Of a DNA stretch of 7,350 bases, positions 4,271 through 7,350 are shown in pieces; the first letter of the stretch is position 1, and every line of letters starts with the position of its first letter. The stretch spans positions 1 to 7,350 of the forward strand of contig JAZMZK010000065.1 of NCBI GenBank assembly GCA_045585955.1, read 5' to 3'. The stretch comes from SIG78 sp045585955. GTDB lineage: Bacteria; Verrucomicrobiota; Lentisphaeria; Victivallales; Victivallaceae. The translations under genes were made by a program, and so were the position numbers. The notes beneath the pieces are model-generated. The model was not told the DNA's origin and did not search any database. It saw only the letters and a list, made by a program, of their open reading frames with translations.

Positions 4271-7078
4271 ATGAAAAAATTTTTACTTTGGGCGGCACTT
4301 TGTGCTTGCTCTTGGGCGGCTTTTGCCGCAAACAATGGATTTGTCGCGGTGGGTAAAGCCTCCGGCAAGGTGGTCATTGATGGCAAACTGGATGATCCTG
4401 CGTGGCAGAACAGCATCAGTCTGACCCCGTTTATTTTGCAGAAGCAGAACCGTTTTGCCACCGAGCAGACTGTTGCCAAACTTTTGTGGGATGAGGAAAA
4501 TCTGTATGTGGCGTTCCGCTGCTACGACCGGGCTCTTGACCCGGTAAACAACCGGATGCCGGACTTTAAGACGGCGGTCAAGAACAATGATACTGATAAA
4601 ATCTTCAACGACGATTGCGTTATCTTGATTTTGCTCCGCAACGGCAGAAGCTATGAGTTTGGCATCAATGCCAACGGTGCGGTGGTGGATGCTGCCGGAG
4701 AGGCAAAAAGTATCTGGAAGAGCCGCGATCACCGGTGGAACAGCAATATCCAGGTCAAGATCGACCGTTTTGAACGCACCGCATTGGCTAATTGGAGCGT
4801 GGAAGCGGCGATCCCGTGGTCAAGTCTGGGCGGCAAGCCCCAAAGCTCCGACCAGTGGGGTCTGGTGACCGGGAGATTTCAGAAGGGAGCTAAAGAAACC
4901 AGCTCGTTTCAGATCATCAGCGAAGGTATGCACGCAGCCAGTACGGCGGGAAAACTCAAATTCATCAAGCAGATTATTCCATGCTGCGAGCCGCAGAAAG
5001 TGCCGCTGTTTACCCCCGGCAAAAATATCTGGAAATTTAAAACTTCCGGCAAAGATTTTCTGCAAATCACCGGCAAAGTCAAGTTCGACCGGCAAAAGGT
5101 GCAGTATTGCCGCACCCGGGACAAAAAAGCATTGCTTCAGCTGCCGGTGGAACTGGCGGGCAACGGAGAATTTGCTTTCAGCTGGAGCGTGGAAAATCCT
5201 GCCAGCTTTACGGAGTATTTGCGGTCGCCGGAATACAAATTCCGGGTCAGCGCCAGTATGCTCAAACACAATTTCAAGAACTCGGCTTTGCTGGTCAACG
5301 GCGTGAAAGCCGGAGCAACGGCGGTGCTTTCCAGCGGATTGAATTCTCTGGAGCTTAAAGGCCCTGCCAATGGCGGAACGATCACGGTGGGCGAACAGAA
5401 AATCACACTTCCGGACAACGGCAAACTCAATTTGCTGCTGGAAGACTCCATGATCTGGCCCAACTGGCTTGCCGAAGGCGTTTATATCAACAAAGGTGCC
5501 ATCCAGCAAATCCTTTTCATTCCCCAGGGGGTGAAAGGTTTTACCTTGAACGATTACACCATAAACTTTGATTTGCCCGAAGGTTTTGAACTGCCGGGTG
5601 CCTCCGGCTACTACAAAAAGTGGCAGTTGGAGTGCAAAAAATCCGGCGTTGTGGAGTATGGTAAACAGAAGTACAACCGCTATTCGATAACGGTCAAAAA
5701 CCAGGTCAGGCACAATACCAAACTCCGCAAACACGAATTTATTGCAGTGTTGGTCAAAGCTCCGGAAGAGTTTTCTGCGCCGGAAACCATGCTTTATTAC
5801 CATGTATCAAGTGCCCAAGCCAATATCAAAGAAATGCCCATCCCGGTCAAGGTCAAGCTGTTGGAAAAACTCAACGGCAAACAGCCGGAAAATCTTTTGA
5901 TCGAGCTCTGGGCAGGCTGGCTGGGCAGTCTGGATGATAAAAATCTTTACCGGCACTTCGGCGATTTCTTCAAAGCTGCCGGAGTCAACGAAACCAACGG
6001 TTTGAACAATCGCTATCCGGGGATCAGGCACTTCCGGTTGATCAGTTTTCAGGATTGGAACTTTCCTTGTGCCGACTATCTGGCAAAGCATCCGGAACAC
6101 AAGATGGTGCAAGTTTACAGCAAGGTCAGCTACCCCATGGTGTGCAGCACGGCACTGGTCAAAGCTCCGGAGTTTGAGGAATTTTTCCGTTCCGGGCTCC
6201 CGGCATGGCACAAAAAGTGGAATCATCCTCACAACATCCATTGGGATTACGAACACCGGGTGTTTGAAACCTTTCTGGCATGTTTCTGCGACCGCTGTTT
6301 GAAAGATTTCCAAGCCTTTGCCAAACTTGCCGACAAGCCCACGGCGGAACTTATCAAAAAATCTTACAGCAAAGAGTGGACACGCTATATGAATCTGCGC
6401 ATGGCGGAAGTTTCCGCCTTGTTCCATCGCTCCATAAAGGCGGTTCTGCCGGGCGTGGATTACAGTATTTATTCGGCGTATCAGAGCGAAAGCAGCAAAT
6501 TTTATTATGGTTTGGATTGGAACTTGCTCCACGGCAACGTGGGTATAGCTTCCTGCGGCTACTCCCGGAATGTGCCGGAATTGAAAGCCACCCGCAAGGC
6601 AGTGAAAACTACTCCGCTGATGCTGGGCGAACTGGTTTACCCCTACCGGGAAACTGAACGCATGGCTCCCCAGATCGCCATGGCGGCAACCTTGATGCGC
6701 CGTGCCTGCGATGCAACTAAAGGTATCTTGATCTACGAATACCCCACCTTGGATGGCAGAAGTTTTGAAGCAATGGCAGATGTCAGCCGGATAATGAGCG
6801 ATTACGAAGAATTTTTCGTAACCGGCGACCGTTGCAGCGACCGGATCGCGATCAAAGGTTTTGATCAGGCGGATTACGAAGTTTTGCGGAACAAAAAAGG
6901 CGATTTGCTGGTAATAGTAATGAACCCGGCCCAAGGCGACCGCAAGTTCAGCTTTACCCTTAAAGGCGATCAGACCAAGAGCATAACCGATGCTCAAACC
7001 GGCAAATCGGTAAATGGTAAAACTGTAAGTGGCACCATAAAAGCCACCAAATTCCGGGCATTCGCAGTAAAATACTGA
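4271..7078 (+). CDS. Secreted CBM9-domain putative glycoside hydrolase
   Basis: This 935-residue multidomain protein has a signal peptide (residues 1-19, AFA before the cut). Residues about 25-233 form a CBM9-like carbohydrate-binding domain: IDGKLDDPAW (36-45), then LLWDEENLYVAFRCYD and the closing SVEAAIPWSSLG. A beta-rich middle of uncertain family runs to about 535. A probable TIM barrel starts near LLIELWAGW (542-550). It contains HWDYEH, with D659 and E661, then C671-F-C673-D-R-C676, a cysteine motif also seen in GH42-like and other clan-A barrels. GE787 in LMLGELVYP is a candidate nucleophile position. A small beta domain ends the chain (about 870-935). Hydrolase function and catalytic residues are inferred; I cannot assign a GH family. 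The RBS is weak (GAGAG near 4258-4262). Expression may depend on read-through from the pseudopilin unit across repeat copy 2, as no clear local promoter is visible. Confidence 0.85.
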   Translation: MKKFLLWAALCACSWAAFAANNGFVAVGKASGKVVIDGKLDDPAWQNSISLTPFILQKQNRFATEQTVAKLLWDEENLYVAFRCYDRALDPVNNRMPDFKTAVKNNDTDKIFNDDCVILILLRNGRSYEFGINANGAVVDAAGEAKSIWKSRDHRWNSNIQVKIDRFERTALANWSVEAAIPWSSLGGKPQSSDQWGLVTGRFQKGAKETSSFQIISEGMHAASTAGKLKFIKQIIPCCEPQKVPLFTPGKNIWKFKTSGKDFLQITGKVKFDRQKVQYCRTRDKKALLQLPVELAGNGEFAFSWSVENPASFTEYLRSPEYKFRVSASMLKHNFKNSALLVNGVKAGATAVLSSGLNSLELKGPANGGTITVGEQKITLPDNGKLNLLLEDSMIWPNWLAEGVYINKGAIQQILFIPQGVKGFTLNDYTINFDLPEGFELPGASGYYKKWQLECKKSGVVEYGKQKYNRYSITVKNQVRHNTKLRKHEFIAVLVKAPEEFSAPETMLYYHVSSAQANIKEMPIPVKVKLLEKLNGKQPENLLIELWAGWLGSLDDKNLYRHFGDFFKAAGVNETNGLNNRYPGIRHFRLISFQDWNFPCADYLAKHPEHKMVQVYSKVSYPMVCSTALVKAPEFEEFFRSGLPAWHKKWNHPHNIHWDYEHRVFETFLACFCDRCLKDFQAFAKLADKPTAELIKKSYSKEWTRYMNLRMAEVSALFHRSIKAVLPGVDYSIYSAYQSESSKFYYGLDWNLLHGNVGIASCGYSRNVPELKATRKAVKTTPLMLGELVYPYRETERMAPQIAMAATLMRRACDATKGILIYEYPTLDGRSFEAMADVSRIMSDYEEFFVTGDRCSDRIAIKGFDQADYEVLRNKKGDLLVIVMNPAQGDRKFSFTLKGDQTKSITDAQTGKSVNGKTVSGTIKATKFRAFAVKY

Positions 7079-7096
7079 AAAACACTTGAAGCAAAC

Positions 7097-7132
7097 AACG
7101 GCATGGAATAAAAACTCCATGCCGTTTTTTTT
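7097..7132 (+). terminator. Intrinsic (rho-independent) terminator
   Basis: An 11-bp perfect stem, AACGGCATGGA (7097-7107) with TCCATGCCGTT (7116-7126), has an 8-nt loop and overlaps a run of eight T (7125-7132). It sits 18 bases after the stop codon of the large hydrolase gene and ends the rightward unit. Confidence 0.92.
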
Positions 7133-7138
7133 ATGCCT

Positions 7139-7349
7139 TGTTCCCGATAAAGGTTGATATGGGAGCCTTGGGGAAGAGGGAAAAAACTTTTTGAGGAAAG
7201 GTTCTTTCCCTCTTCCCCAAACCCCATCACCCTTTTCCAAACCTTTTATTGGCATCTATCTATTTGTTACACAAATAGATAGATGCCCTTTAAGTTTTGA
7301 AAAGATTTTATTCAACATCTTTACTGTTAATCAACCGATATTGGGAACA
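7139..7349 (-). repeat. MITE-like intergenic repeat, copy 3 (apparently complete)
   Basis: This 211-bp copy is inverted relative to copies 1 and 2. Its ends are 20-bp terminal inverted repeats: TGTTCCCGATAAAGGTTGAT (7139-7158) against the complement of 7330-7349, identical at 17 of 20 positions. Inside, the 17-bp stem (7251-7267 with 7271-7287, loop TAC) carries a T-to-C change balanced by A-to-G in the other arm compared with copies 1 and 2. The purine/pyrimidine stem is 7168-7188 with 7200-7220. On the minus strand its exceptions include a G-U pair, as in copy 1 on the plus strand. It begins six bases after the terminator T-run. No transposase is present. Target duplications cannot be judged because the window ends one base later. 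Confidence 0.8.
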
Positions 7350-7350
7350 G

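Noticed and set aside
4271..4330. Lipoprotein signal in the large hydrolase (LCAC)
   Set aside because: The residues before the cysteines do not fit the lipobox, whereas AFA at residues 17-19 gives a good ordinary signal peptidase site.
4820..5803. 327-residue open frame on the minus strand
   Set aside because: It is fully antisense to the middle of the large hydrolase gene, has Phe/Arg-rich shadow composition and no recognisable motif.
5807..7255. 482-residue open frame on the minus strand
   Set aside because: It is antisense to the well-supported 935-residue secreted protein and begins inside repeat copy 3. It has low-complexity Phe/His-rich content and no domain pattern or RBS context; it is a shadow frame.
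11..7349. CRISPR array
   Set aside because: Only three copies occur, kilobases apart and in mixed orientation, each about 200 bp, with no regular spacers and no cas genes.

Overview
The window looks like chromosome from a Lentisphaerota bacterium (Victivallis-like, often gut-associated). The main evidence is a prepilin-type protein with the FTLIELLVVIAIIAIL helix and a C-terminal H-X9-DG motif. It sits among a LacI-type regulator, a DUF4434 barrel protein and a CBM9-containing putative glycosidase, a gene mix that is greatly expanded in that phylum. The placement is an inference from protein style; there is no rRNA or other marker gene.

Layout: (1) 11-217, copy 1 of an intergenic repeat element. 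(2) 214-2168, a leftward two-gene unit: LacI-family regulator, then a DUF4434 protein. (3) 2169-2384, a divergent control region. It holds a consensus sigma-70-type promoter facing right, a weaker promoter facing left, a perfect 18-bp LacI-type operator before the right-hand gene and a degenerate matching operator before the regulator. (4) 2385-4018, a rightward pair: pseudopilin, then a secreted protein of two probable beta-sandwich modules. (5) 4027-4256, repeat copy 2. (6) 4271-7078, a large secreted protein with a CBM9-like domain, a beta-rich middle, a probable TIM-barrel hydrolase and a beta C-terminus. (7) 7097-7132, an intrinsic terminator. (8) 7139-7349, repeat copy 3, inverted relative to copies 1 and 2 and with intact terminal inverted repeats.

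Inferred working model: this is a small sugar-responsive polysaccharide-use locus. The LacI protein probably represses both itself (with the DUF4434 gene) and the divergent surface/secreted genes through two operators whose centres are 168 bp apart, close to 16 helical turns. The secreted proteins would bind and cut a glycan outside the cytoplasm. The DUF4434 protein, which lacks a signal peptide, would act on products inside. No transporter is present here, so uptake must be encoded elsewhere.

The least explained content is the repeat: three copies of a roughly 200-bp, transposase-less element. Each has a 17-bp stem with a 3-nt loop and compensatory changes between copies, then a C-free G/A-rich linker, then a second purine/pyrimidine stem, with TGTTCCC ends that fit a MITE-like element. 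I do not recognise this family.
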